From assembly GCA_002391185.1 (NCBI GenBank), contig DGRY01000136.1:1-58072 (forward strand): a stretch of 58,072 nucleotides of DNA, read 5' to 3'. Of the stretch, positions 50,243-58,072 are shown piece after piece. The stretch is from Prevotella sp. UBA4376 (lineage in GTDB: Bacteria; Bacteroidota; Bacteroidia; Bacteroidales; Bacteroidaceae). The notes beneath the pieces were generated by a model. That model did not search any database and was not told the origin of the DNA. It worked only from the letters and a program-made list of their open reading frames with translations. Numbering within the stretch: the first letter of the stretch is position 1; each line of letters opens with the position of its first letter. The position numbers and the translations under genes are program-made.

Positions 50243-50317
50243 AACTCGGAATAATCAGAATACTCAGAATAATCGGAAAACTCGGAAAACTCGGAATAAT
50301 CGGATAACTCCGATACT
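50243..50317. repeat. Degenerate 9-bp tandem array
   Basis: About eight units of the type (A)ATCGGAAA / ACTCGGAAT. Successive nonamers are AATCAGAAT, ACTCAGAAT, AATCGGAAA, ACTCGGAAA, ACTCGGAAT, AATCGGATA, ACTCCGATA. It differs in period from the 11-bp arrays of this window. Confidence 0.7.
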
Positions 50318-50325
50318 CAACCAGC

Positions 50326-50363
50326 AAAAGCCTCATCCCAAAAGGGTGAGGCTTTTACTTTTT
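50326..50363 (+). terminator. Terminator downstream of the metalloprotease gene
   Basis: AAAAGCCTCA(T)CCC (50326-50339) pairs with GGGTGAGGCTTTT (50344-50356), one bulged base, followed by ACTTTTTTT. Confidence 0.85.
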
Positions 50364-50398
50364 TTGCCCTTTTACTTTTTTACCTTTTTACTTTTTCT

Positions 50399-50432
50399 TA
50401 CCTTTGCATGCGCTTAGCACTGCTTGCTAAGC
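50399..50432 (+). promoter_or_regulatory. -7 box and 5' leader hairpin of the TonB receptor gene
   Basis: TACCTTTG (50399-50406) after a T-rich tract, then a perfect hairpin GCTTAGCA-CTGCT-TGCTAAGC (50412-50432) at the very start of the predicted transcript, 20 nt before the ATG. It may protect the 5' end or affect translation. Confidence 0.5.
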
Positions 50433-50452
50433 AGCGAAAATAAATTAATCAA

Positions 50453-52540
50453 ATGTACAAAACAATTTTCAACAAGCGCACAAGCCTGAAGTTCAAACAC
50501 TTCTCGAATAAAGGCTACTCATTGTTCTCTGTACTGGGACGCGAGGTAATTGTGGGCACATTGAGTGTTGCCACCTTGACATACGCCAAGGCTGACGGCA
50601 TCTCAACAGATGTGAGCAAGATTACCACCGACTCTCTGTATCGCGGAGCAGCACTTGAGCTGGATGAAGTCAGTGTGACGGCATCGCGTGCGCCATTGGC
50701 AGAAAGCCAACAAGCGAGAATGGTAACTGTACTGAGCCATGAGGATATTGCCCAGGCGCCGGTACAAAGTATTAACGATCTGCTAAAGTATGTTGCCAGC
50801 GTTGATGTAAGGCAACGAGGACCTATCGGAGCTCAGACCGACGTGAGCATAAGAGGTGGAAACTATGAACAGATCACGATCCTCCTCAATGGAGTGAACA
50901 TCAACGACCCGCAGACAGGTCACAACGCGTTCGATTTCCCTTGCGATATTGACGATATCGAACGTATCGAAGTTCTGGAAGGACCTGCTGCTCATATCTA
51001 CGGAACTTCATCCCTTCTCGGAGCTATCAACATTGTAACAAAACAACACGACAACTCATCGGTTTCGGCACATGCAGAAGGTGGAAGCTATGGTTATGGC
51101 AAGCTGGGAGCAAGGGTAAAAATGAATTTTCAACGATGGAATCACTCTTTTTCGGGTTCTTACACGCGTAGCGACGGATATAGCCGGAGCAAATCTGGAG
51201 CGTTTAACATGGACTACAACGGAGGGAAAATGTTCTATCAAGGAGGTTACTATGATGCTAATGTCAATGTAAGATGGCATGCCGGAATGAGCACAAAAGG
51301 CTATGGCAGTAACACGTTCTATAGCAACTACTCTGATGAGCAATATGAAAGAACATTTAAATCCTTTACCGCCATACAGGCTGAAAACAAAAATGGTATT
51401 TTCCATTTTCATCCATTAATATATTGGAACAGAAACATGGATCGTTTTGAGTTGTTCCACAACAACCCAGAAGCCTATCCCTACAACTATCATCGCACAG
51501 ATGTATTTGGAGTGAACCTTAACGGATATTTCGACTGGGCCGCAGGAAGAACAGCCTTTGGAGCAGAAATGCGAGAGGAAGACCTTGTGAGTGGTAATCT
51601 GGGCGAAAAACTAACACGCCCACACCACATTCATAGCACAAATCGCGACTATACCAATGGCATAAACCGCACCAACGTGCAGTTTGTTCTTGAACACAAC
51701 ATCCTGTTGAAGCATTTTACTCTTTCAATGGGAATAACAGCTGTAAAAAACAGTTGGTCGGAGATGAACATGCGGGTGTATCCAAGTATAGAAGCGTGCT
51801 ACAGACCGACCGAGAACTGGAAAGTGTATGCTTCTTATAACTCATCTCTGCGAATGCCATCGGTTACGGAGCTTTACTACAACTCAAAAGGCTATAACGC
51901 CAACAAAAACCTAAAGCCCGAAGAACTGTCTGCCGTGGAAGTTGGAACAAAATACATAAGCAACACTATCCAAACTTCAGCAAATGTATTCTTCAATCAC
52001 TACACCAACCTGATAGACTGGATAGTAGATGAAAAGGCAGAAACTGCTGTTCTCACAACAACAAACTTCGGAAAGATAAATGCTATAGGAGCAGAAGCAA
52101 ACATAAGCATGAACCTTATGGAGCTATTACCAAACCAGCACTTACTGAGAAAAATAGCCATTCAATATGCTTATCTCAATCAGGATCAAAAGCAATACGA
52201 GGGTATCACCAGCAGATATGTATTGGAATATCTTCGTCATAAGCTTGTGGCAAACCTACAGCTAAATATCTGGAAGAATCTGGCATTAGGCATAAACTAC
52301 CGTTTTCAAAAGAGAAATGGAAACTATGTTGCAGGATATGACGAAGCTACAAAGACTAATATCCTGAAGAAATATTCACCATATAGTCTTGTTGATGCCC
52401 GTTTGTCGTGGAACACTCCAGATTATAGCCTCTATATTGAAGGCAACAACCTCATTTCGCACCGATATGCCGACTTCGGAAGTTTGCAACAACCAGGTTT
52501 TTGGTTTATAGCAGGAGTAAAATTCCATATAGGCTTATGA
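50453..52540 (+). CDS. TonB-dependent receptor (BtuB-like) with extended signal sequence
   Basis: 695 residues. The N-terminus is unusual: a basic, aromatic stretch (about 1-27, KFKHFSNKGYSLFSVLGRE) precedes the hydrophobic core VIVGTLSVATLTYAKA, a long type of signal seen in some Bacteroidetes TonB receptors. A linker with the TonB-box-like LDEVSVTASRAP (about 72-84) leads into the plug (about 90-205, DVSIRGGNYEQITILLNGVNIND; EVLEGPAAHIYGTSSLLGAINIV). The barrel ends with FWFIAGVKFHIGL. The short length and vitamin B12 receptor-like plug suggest a small cofactor, siderophore or metal complex rather than a glycan. I saw no cobalamin riboswitch. Its stop overlaps the next start by four bases. 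Confidence 0.9.
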   Translation: MYKTIFNKRTSLKFKHFSNKGYSLFSVLGREVIVGTLSVATLTYAKADGISTDVSKITTDSLYRGAALELDEVSVTASRAPLAESQQARMVTVLSHEDIAQAPVQSINDLLKYVASVDVRQRGPIGAQTDVSIRGGNYEQITILLNGVNINDPQTGHNAFDFPCDIDDIERIEVLEGPAAHIYGTSSLLGAINIVTKQHDNSSVSAHAEGGSYGYGKLGARVKMNFQRWNHSFSGSYTRSDGYSRSKSGAFNMDYNGGKMFYQGGYYDANVNVRWHAGMSTKGYGSNTFYSNYSDEQYERTFKSFTAIQAENKNGIFHFHPLIYWNRNMDRFELFHNNPEAYPYNYHRTDVFGVNLNGYFDWAAGRTAFGAEMREEDLVSGNLGEKLTRPHHIHSTNRDYTNGINRTNVQFVLEHNILLKHFTLSMGITAVKNSWSEMNMRVYPSIEACYRPTENWKVYASYNSSLRMPSVTELYYNSKGYNANKNLKPEELSAVEVGTKYISNTIQTSANVFFNHYTNLIDWIVDEKAETAVLTTTNFGKINAIGAEANISMNLMELLPNQHLLRKIAIQYAYLNQDQKQYEGITSRYVLEYLRHKLVANLQLNIWKNLALGINYRFQKRNGNYVAGYDEATKTNILKKYSPYSLVDARLSWNTPDYSLYIEGNNLISHRYADFGSLQQPGFWFIAGVKFHIGL

Positions 52541-53157
52541 AAAGACATTTATTAAACTGTATCTTGTTGTGTGTAGCCCTCATGGGCTACGCGCAACATT
52601 ATTCTCTCCCACTAAAAGAAGGCGACCTACTTTTCTATACATCAGAAACAGGTAATGCCATAACCGATGTAACAAGTGGTTTTGAAGGAAAAAGAATAGA
52701 TCATGTTTCCATATTCACACAAGTGAACAATAAGCCATATATTCTTGAAGCCACACATAAAGGAGTCGTAATGCAGCCTATTGACAGCACTTTTGAACGA
52801 TTAAACCGGCGAAAAGAACATATCTATATCGGCAGGATACAAGAAGAATGGAACGTGAAAGCATCTATATCAAAGGCAAAAAGCTATATTGGTAGGCCAT
52901 ACGACTTTTATTTTGAGCCTAACGATAGCGCCATCTATTGTAGTGAACTTGTACAGCTCAGCTATGAAGACCTCAAAGGTCATCTGCTCTTTACTCCCAT
53001 TCCAATGAGTTTCCACGATAATAGCGGTGAAATCACCAATTTTTGGAAAGAATACTATCGGAAAGCAGGAAAGGAAGTGCCAGAAGGAGCACCCGGGAGC
53101 AATCCTGGTGACCTGTCAAGAAATCCTAAAGTAAAGATTATCGGACAGTTACGGTAG
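52537..53157 (+). CDS. YiiX-like permuted papain-fold (NlpC/P60-related) hydrolase
   Basis: 206 residues from the ATG that overlaps the TonB receptor stop (ATGA). A Sec signal (about 1-20, ALMGYAQ) is followed by a small permuted NlpC/P60-like domain. LKEGDLLFYTSETG is the family opening, His is in RIDHVSIF, and the candidate nucleophile Cys is in IYCSELVQLSY, with order His then Cys as expected for YiiX/YaeF-type enzymes. Such proteins hydrolyse amide or ester bonds of lipids or cell wall; the substrate is not established. Translational coupling to a TonB receptor is uncommon and suggests a shared task in the envelope. Confidence 0.85.
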   Translation: MKRHLLNCILLCVALMGYAQHYSLPLKEGDLLFYTSETGNAITDVTSGFEGKRIDHVSIFTQVNNKPYILEATHKGVVMQPIDSTFERLNRRKEHIYIGRIQEEWNVKASISKAKSYIGRPYDFYFEPNDSAIYCSELVQLSYEDLKGHLLFTPIPMSFHDNSGEITNFWKEYYRKAGKEVPEGAPGSNPGDLSRNPKVKIIGQLR

Positions 53158-53224
53158 ATAACCAAAATACCAGTTTGAGTAACAATAAATAAGAGAAAAA
53201 TGATATTTTAATTCTTTTTTTTCT

Positions 53225-53232
53225 TACTTTTG
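53225..53232 (+). promoter_or_regulatory. -7 box of the SpmAB-fusion gene, next to its start codon
   Basis: TACTTTTG after a T-rich tract, only eight bases before the ATG at 53241. A leaderless or near-leaderless transcript is predicted. Confidence 0.5.
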
Positions 53233-53240
53233 CATTTACT

Positions 53241-54467
53241 ATGGTATTAAATTACGTTTGGATAGCATTTTTTATCATCGCATTTATCTTTGCTGTGATA
53301 CAGTTTTTAATGGGCGACACAACTGTCTTCCAAAAGATTGTTGATTCTACTTTTGACACTTCAAAAACTGCCTTTGAAATTTCAATAGGGCTTACCGGTG
53401 TGCTTGCCCTGTGGTTAGGAATTATGAAAATTGGCGAAAAGGCTGGTGCAGTAAACCTGCTGGCTCGTGTACTCAGCCCAGTATTCACAAAGTTGTTCCC
53501 CGACATTCCTAAGAACCACCCTGCTATGGGAAGTATCTTTATGAATATTGCCAGTAACATGCTGGGGCTCGACAATGCAGCCACCCCAACTGGTTTGAAA
53601 GCTATGAGTCAGATGCAGGAACTAAACCCCAAGAAAGACACCGCAACCAATCCAATGATTATGTTTCTGGTGCTCAACACATCAGGACTCACCATCATAC
53701 CAACTACCATCCTTGCCTTCCGAGCAAGCTATGGTGCAGCAAGTCCTACCGATGTGTTCGTGCCTATCCTTCTTGCTACAACCGTTGCTACTCTTGCTGG
53801 AATGATAATAACCGCTATGTGGCAGCGCATAAACATCTTTCAACCTGTGCTCCTTGCCTTCATGCTTGGCCTTTGTGCCTTTGTAGGTATCGTAGTGTGG
53901 AGTTTCGGTCAGATGGATCATGAAACAATGGCTACTGTAACTTCTGTTGCAGGCCCCCTAATTCTACTAAGCGTGATTATGAGTTTCATTGGTGCTGGCT
54001 TATATAAGAAGATCAATGTTTATGATTCATTTATCGAAGGTGCCAAGGAAGGTTTCACCACAGCAGTACGCATCATTCCTTATCTTGTAGCTATTCTTGT
54101 TGCCGTAGGAGTTTTCCGCGCTTCAGGAGCTATGGATATGCTCATCAATGGTGTTGCATGGTGTTTGGATCAGTTGGGTATAAACACCGATTTTGTTGGA
54201 GCTTTACCAACAGCCTTGATGAAGCCTATGTCGGGAAGTGGTGCACGTGGAATGATGCTTGAAGCAATGAAAACCTATGGACCAGACTCGTTTGTGGGTA
54301 GATTAGCTTGTATGTTCCAAGGCAGTACCGACACCACCTTCTACATCCTTGCAGTATATTTCGGTTCAGTAAACATTAAATACACACGCCATGCGGTAAC
54401 ATGCGGATTGCTTGCCGACCTTATCGGTTCACTTGCAGCTATCGCCATAGCCTATATCTTCTTTTAG
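53241..54467 (+). CDS. SpmA-SpmB fusion, nucleoside-recognition/Gate-domain membrane protein
   Basis: 408 residues, about ten membrane spans. The N-terminal SpmA-like half (MVLNYVWIAFFIIAFIFA; GVLALWLGIMKIGEKAG; NMLGLDNAATPTGLKAM) is joined to an SpmB-like half (GAKEGFTTAVRIIPYLVAILVAVGVFRASGAMD; TALMKPMSGSGARGMM; FQGSTDTTFYILAVYFG). In Bacillus the two are separate spore-maturation genes; non-sporulating Bacteroidetes carry the fusion, and its transport role is unknown (Gate domains occur in nucleoside and other transporters). The ATG used gives the correct family N-terminus. It starts a run with the flippase and S46 peptidase. Confidence 0.88.
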   Translation: MVLNYVWIAFFIIAFIFAVIQFLMGDTTVFQKIVDSTFDTSKTAFEISIGLTGVLALWLGIMKIGEKAGAVNLLARVLSPVFTKLFPDIPKNHPAMGSIFMNIASNMLGLDNAATPTGLKAMSQMQELNPKKDTATNPMIMFLVLNTSGLTIIPTTILAFRASYGAASPTDVFVPILLATTVATLAGMIITAMWQRINIFQPVLLAFMLGLCAFVGIVVWSFGQMDHETMATVTSVAGPLILLSVIMSFIGAGLYKKINVYDSFIEGAKEGFTTAVRIIPYLVAILVAVGVFRASGAMDMLINGVAWCLDQLGINTDFVGALPTALMKPMSGSGARGMMLEAMKTYGPDSFVGRLACMFQGSTDTTFYILAVYFGSVNIKYTRHAVTCGLLADLIGSLAAIAIAYIFF

Positions 54468-54497
54468 ATTCCATTAGAACGAGAAAAAAACAATATA

Positions 54498-55943
54498 ATG
54501 GCAAACTTAAAAAGTTTATTAAAAGATACTGTTATCTACGGACTAAGCAGTATTATCGGACGTTTCCTCAACTATCTTCTTGTACCTCTGTACACAGCAA
54601 AGATTTCAGCTGCATCAGGCGGATATGGTGTCATCACCAATGTTTATGCCTATACAGCTCTGCTACTGGTGCTCCTCACCTTTGGTATGGAGACAACCTT
54701 CTTCCGCTTTGCCAACAAAGAAGGACAGGATGCCAATAAGGTTTACGGCACTACTCTATGGTCGGTAGGTGGTGTATCAGCCATCTTTGTAGCCTTGGTA
54801 CTTATTTTTCTTAACCCTATAGCATCATTTCAAGGCTATGCCAGCCACCCAGAGTATATAGCTACCATGGCAATAACAGTAGCTATTGACTCTGTACTAT
54901 GCATACCTTTCGACTATCTGCGTTTTCAGAACCGAGCAATAAAGTTTGCAACTATCAAACTTATCAACATCGCTATGCTGATTGTGCTCAACTGCTTTGC
55001 CTATCTCTTCATGGGAGTGACCGATGTAAAGTGGGTGTTCTATATCAACCTGTTCTGTTCAGCATTCCAGATACTGCTACTTGCAAAAGAACTTTGCGGA
55101 TTCCGTTTTGGTTTTGACAAGACACTTTTAAAGCACATGCTCGGCTATAGCTGGCCTATCCTTGTACTGGGTATAGCAGGTATTCTAAACCAAACTGCTG
55201 ATAAGATCCTCTTCCCATTTGTATATGAGAAAGCCGATGCCCACACTCAGTTGGGTATCTATGGTGCTGCCTCAAAGATAGCAATGATTATGGCTATGAT
55301 AACCCAGGCGTTCCGCTTGGCATACGAGCCTTTCGTGTTTGGGCAGAACAAGTCGAAAGACAATCGCGAAACCTATGCTAAAGCCATGAAGTTCTTTGTA
55401 ATCTTCACCCTTCTGGCATTCCTCTTCGTGGTAGGATACATGGACTTGCTACGCTATATCATCGCTCCTGATTATTGGGATGGTTTGAATGTAGTGCCAA
55501 TCGTTATGGCAGCAGAGATTATGATGGGTGTTTACTTCAATCTGAGTTTCTGGTATAAGCTCATCGACAAAACCATCTGGGGAGCTATCTTCTCGGGTAT
55601 TGGTTGTACTGTTCTTATAGCCATCAATATCATCTTTGTGCCACGTTACGGCTATGTGGCTTGTGCGTGGGGAGGTTTTGCCGGCTATGGTGTGGCTATG
55701 CTAACATCATATTTTGTTGGACAGAAATACTACCCTATCAACTATCCTATCAAAGACATGACAATCTATGTGATAGCTTCAGCTATTATCTACACATTGA
55801 TGAACTATTGCAACAGCAACCTTGCTTTTGCCTTGTCATTAGGCATCAATACCCTACTCATAGTGGCATTCATGGCATTAATAGTAAAAAAGGATATGCC
55901 GTTAAATTCTCTGCCTATAATCGGAAAGAAATTCAAGAAATAA
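54498..55943 (+). CDS. Polysaccharide/lipid-linked sugar flippase (MATE-like MOP superfamily)
   Basis: 481 residues with about 14 membrane spans and the polysaccharide_synt opening (LLKDTVIYGLSSIIGRFLNYLLVPLYT). It is a typical Wzx/MurJ-like transporter of the MOP superfamily that flips undecaprenyl-linked or other lipid-linked saccharides. No glycosyltransferases are nearby, so it may serve a general envelope glycan. It lies 30 bp after the SpmAB fusion and 15 bp before the S46 peptidase, probably one transcript. Confidence 0.9.
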   Translation: MANLKSLLKDTVIYGLSSIIGRFLNYLLVPLYTAKISAASGGYGVITNVYAYTALLLVLLTFGMETTFFRFANKEGQDANKVYGTTLWSVGGVSAIFVALVLIFLNPIASFQGYASHPEYIATMAITVAIDSVLCIPFDYLRFQNRAIKFATIKLINIAMLIVLNCFAYLFMGVTDVKWVFYINLFCSAFQILLLAKELCGFRFGFDKTLLKHMLGYSWPILVLGIAGILNQTADKILFPFVYEKADAHTQLGIYGAASKIAMIMAMITQAFRLAYEPFVFGQNKSKDNRETYAKAMKFFVIFTLLAFLFVVGYMDLLRYIIAPDYWDGLNVVPIVMAAEIMMGVYFNLSFWYKLIDKTIWGAIFSGIGCTVLIAINIIFVPRYGYVACAWGGFAGYGVAMLTSYFVGQKYYPINYPIKDMTIYVIASAIIYTLMNYCNSNLAFALSLGINTLLIVAFMALIVKKDMPLNSLPIIGKKFKK

Positions 55944-55958
55944 CTTAATCCTTAGAAT

Positions 55959-58072
55959 ATGAACAAGAGACTTTCATTAAAGGGTAATAAGCTTTTTACT
56001 TTTTTACCCTCTTATCTTTTTACTTTAAAGAAGACTTTTACCCTTTTACTTTTTTACCTTTTTACTCTTTCACCTTTACATGCTGATGAAGGTATGTGGA
56101 CAATCTACAACCTCCCTAATCAGGTGTTTGAAACCATGCAGAATTATGGTTTTGAATTGACATACGATCAGCTTTACAAAGGTGACACCTCCTTGAAGGC
56201 TGCAGTAGTAAACTTCTCTGGCTATTGCTCTGGTGTTGTTGTTAGTCCTGACGGATTGGTATTTACCAACCACCATTGCGGCTTTGAGGCTATACGTAGT
56301 CATTCTACTGTTGAACACGACTACATGCTTAATGGTTTTTATGCCAAGGATTTCAGCGAAGAACTGCCAAACAAAGATATGTTTGTTAGTTTCATGATTG
56401 ACCAGAAGGATGTTACCGACAAAATTATCGATGCAGGATTCTACAACATGAGTGATGAGAGAAAAGAAGAATTCATCGACTCGCTGCAACAGGTTTTTAC
56501 CAATGAGGCTCGCAAAACAGATGAGACTTATCATGTAGAAATCGACGCATTCTTCGAGGGAAACAAATGGTATGCAACAACATATCAGCAGTTTGACGAT
56601 ATACGCCTTGTCTTTTCCGTGCCAAAGAGTATGGGTAAGTTTGGTGGTGAAACCGACAACTGGATGTGGCCTCGCCAAACATGCGACTACTCAGTATTCC
56701 GTATCTATGCCAAGAACAACAAACCTGCTGCCTACAGCAAAGATAACACACCATATCATCCTAAGCGCTATGCACAGGTGAGCCTTCAGGGATACAAAGA
56801 TGGCGACTATGCCATGACTATTGGCTATCCTGGCTCTACAAGCCGTTATCTTTCAAGCTATGGTATCAAAGAACGTCGCGACGCTATCAACGCCCCACGT
56901 GCTCAGGTTCGTGGCGTTAAACAGGATGTGATGACTAAGCACATGCGTGCTGACGAAGCTGTCCGCATTAAATACGATAGCAAGTTTGCACAGTCAGCCA
57001 ATTACTGGAAGAATTCTATCGGTATGAACAAATGTATCGATTCTATCGGAATTATAAACCAGAAGCAGGAGTTTGAAACTCGTCTGCGCGCTTGGCAGGA
57101 CTCTACCGGGTATCTCAAAGGGAAACTTGATTTCGACCTCATGAAACGCCTTTATGACACTCGTTTCATCACTCGCAAGGTGTACACCTACTTCACAGAA
57201 ACATTCTTCCGCACAAACGAGTTCTCTACACGTGCCCTGCAACTTAACAAGATGCAGATTCAAGGTCCTGAGAACAATAGAAAGAAACAATATATCTGCT
57301 TCAAGGATAATAGCGACACATGGGATGCTGCTCTCGACAAGGAAGTTCAGGCTACATTGCTGAAAAACTATCGTGAGCACGTGCCAGCAGAGTATCTGCC
57401 TAAATTCTATGCTACTATCGACAAGAAGTTTGGTGGTGACTACAAGAAATACGTTGACTATCTCTGGGAAAATAGCCAGTTGATGAAGAATGGCAAGAAG
57501 ATTTATGTAAATCAGAAGAGCTACATGAAAGATCCTGGAGTTCAATACGGTCTCGACCTCACAGAGCTAATAGGAAGATACTATAACGATATCATAAAAC
57601 TTGAAGATAGCATAAGCACTCAAGAACGTTACCTCTGCGATGCTAAGGTACGCATGGAGGAGGATATGCCACACTATAGCGATGCCAACTTCACAATGCG
57701 TCTGAGCTATGGTCAGGTAGGCGGTTTCACCATCGGAAATCAAAAAACCAACTACTACACTGAGGCATCAAGCATTGTTGCAAAGATGAAACAGGGCGAT
57801 GCAGGTGTATTCGACTATAAGGCAGAACCTATCATGCACGAACTTCTTGGTGCAAAGGATTTCGGTAAGTATCAAGACAAGACAACCAACAAGATGCAGC
57901 TCTGTTTCCTCACCAACAACGACATCACTGGTGGTAACTCAGGTTCACCAATGTTCAATGGCAAGGGAGAGCTCATCGGTCTCGCTTTCGATGGCAACTG
58001 GGACAGCCTGTCAAGCGATATCAACTTCGACAGCCGTCTGGCTCGTTGCATCGGTGTTGACATCCGCTACGT
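55959..58072 (+). CDS. S46 dipeptidyl-peptidase, DPP7-like, cut by window end
   Basis: Open from ATG 55959 to the window edge (over 700 codons). The signal region is unusually long (42 residues, ending SPLHA before DEGMW) and is built from repeats of the T-rich sequence TTTTTAC, giving LFTFLPSYLFTL and LLLFYLFTL. The catalytic triad of the family is visible: His105/106 in TNHHCG, Asp243 in WMWPRQTCD, Ser661 in GGNSGSP. Eighteen residues after Ser661 is Gly (LAFDGNW), the position that is Gly in DPP7 and Arg in Porphyromonas DPP11, predicting release of dipeptides with hydrophobic rather than acidic P1 residues. Role: periplasmic peptide nutrition. No other ATG precedes the mature part, so the start is firm. 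Confidence 0.92.
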   Translation, partial: MNKRLSLKGNKLFTFLPSYLFTLKKTFTLLLFYLFTLSPLHADEGMWTIYNLPNQVFETMQNYGFELTYDQLYKGDTSLKAAVVNFSGYCSGVVVSPDGLVFTNHHCGFEAIRSHSTVEHDYMLNGFYAKDFSEELPNKDMFVSFMIDQKDVTDKIIDAGFYNMSDERKEEFIDSLQQVFTNEARKTDETYHVEIDAFFEGNKWYATTYQQFDDIRLVFSVPKSMGKFGGETDNWMWPRQTCDYSVFRIYAKNNKPAAYSKDNTPYHPKRYAQVSLQGYKDGDYAMTIGYPGSTSRYLSSYGIKERRDAINAPRAQVRGVKQDVMTKHMRADEAVRIKYDSKFAQSANYWKNSIGMNKCIDSIGIINQKQEFETRLRAWQDSTGYLKGKLDFDLMKRLYDTRFITRKVYTYFTETFFRTNEFSTRALQLNKMQIQGPENNRKKQYICFKDNSDTWDAALDKEVQATLLKNYREHVPAEYLPKFYATIDKKFGGDYKKYVDYLWENSQLMKNGKKIYVNQKSYMKDPGVQYGLDLTELIGRYYNDIIKLEDSISTQERYLCDAKVRMEEDMPHYSDANFTMRLSYGQVGGFTIGNQKTNYYTEASSIVAKMKQGDAGVFDYKAEPIMHELLGAKDFGKYQDKTTNKMQLCFLTNNDITGGNSGSPMFNGKGELIGLAFDGNWDSLSSDINFDSRLARCIGVDIRY

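Noticed and set aside
50198..50452. Cobalamin riboswitch before the BtuB-like receptor
   Set aside because: No B12-box-like sequence seen; the leader is short and holds only one simple hairpin.

Overview
The window reads as a chromosomal segment of a Bacteroidales bacterium, most likely a Prevotella/Segatella-like member of Prevotellaceae. The grounds are a SusC/SusD pair next to a hybrid two-component regulator, TonB receptors with Bacteroidetes-type signal peptides, a DUF4369/TlpA thioredoxin, an S46 dipeptidyl-peptidase, and Bacteroidetes promoters (TTTG ... TAnnTTTG) before many genes. No rRNA, tRNA, CRISPR, transposase or phage gene was found.

Layout. 0.4-7.7 kb: envelope and signalling genes. 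These are a TlpA-like thioredoxin, a MacB/FtsX-type ABC ATPase and permease, a divergent response regulator and histidine kinase pair that shares a dyad-rich control region with the permease, and a LytTR membrane regulator coupled to a small unknown protein. 8.3-14.2 kb: an AspT/YidE-type transporter, a ThrE-type amino-acid exporter, and a LysR regulator divergent from a C_GCAxxG_C_C redox-type protein. 13.1-20.8 kb (minus strand): a five-gene run of outer-membrane porin, imelysin lipoprotein, di-haem DUF1111 cytochrome lipoprotein, fused ResB-CcsA haem-ligation protein and a RidA-superfamily protein. It looks like a self-contained surface iron/redox module.

21.2-38.4 kb: a polysaccharide utilisation locus. 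A CBM48-like/esterase gene and a SusC operon (SusC, SusD, surface lipoprotein, a second esterase, two GH3 enzymes) flank a 1352-residue hybrid two-component regulator. Similar TTTGAACA motifs lie upstream of both the first esterase and SusC. Further on are GH115 (alpha-glucuronidase) and GH31 genes, separated by a decayed GH97 3' end. The enzyme set suggests side-chain and oligosaccharide processing of a glucuronoxylan-like glycan; no endo-xylanase is present here.

46.4-58.1 kb: a CDF metal transporter, a large DUF5117/DUF4953 zinc metalloprotease, a TonB receptor overlapping a YiiX-like papain-fold amidase, an SpmA-SpmB fusion, a polysaccharide flippase, and an S46 dipeptidyl-peptidase cut off by the window end.

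The least expected signal is in the spacers. Six intergenic sites carry degenerate tandem arrays with an exact 11-bp period but different unit sequences, and two pairs of these arrays are related to each other at distant sites. A family of three hairpins with compensated stem changes sits at 43.2-43.6 kb. A well-structured RNA candidate with alternative hairpins lies at 40.0-40.1 kb. A T-rich promoter segment seen at 50.4 kb recurs in frame as the signal peptide of the S46 peptidase. All of this is by eye from sequence; no search or folding program was run.
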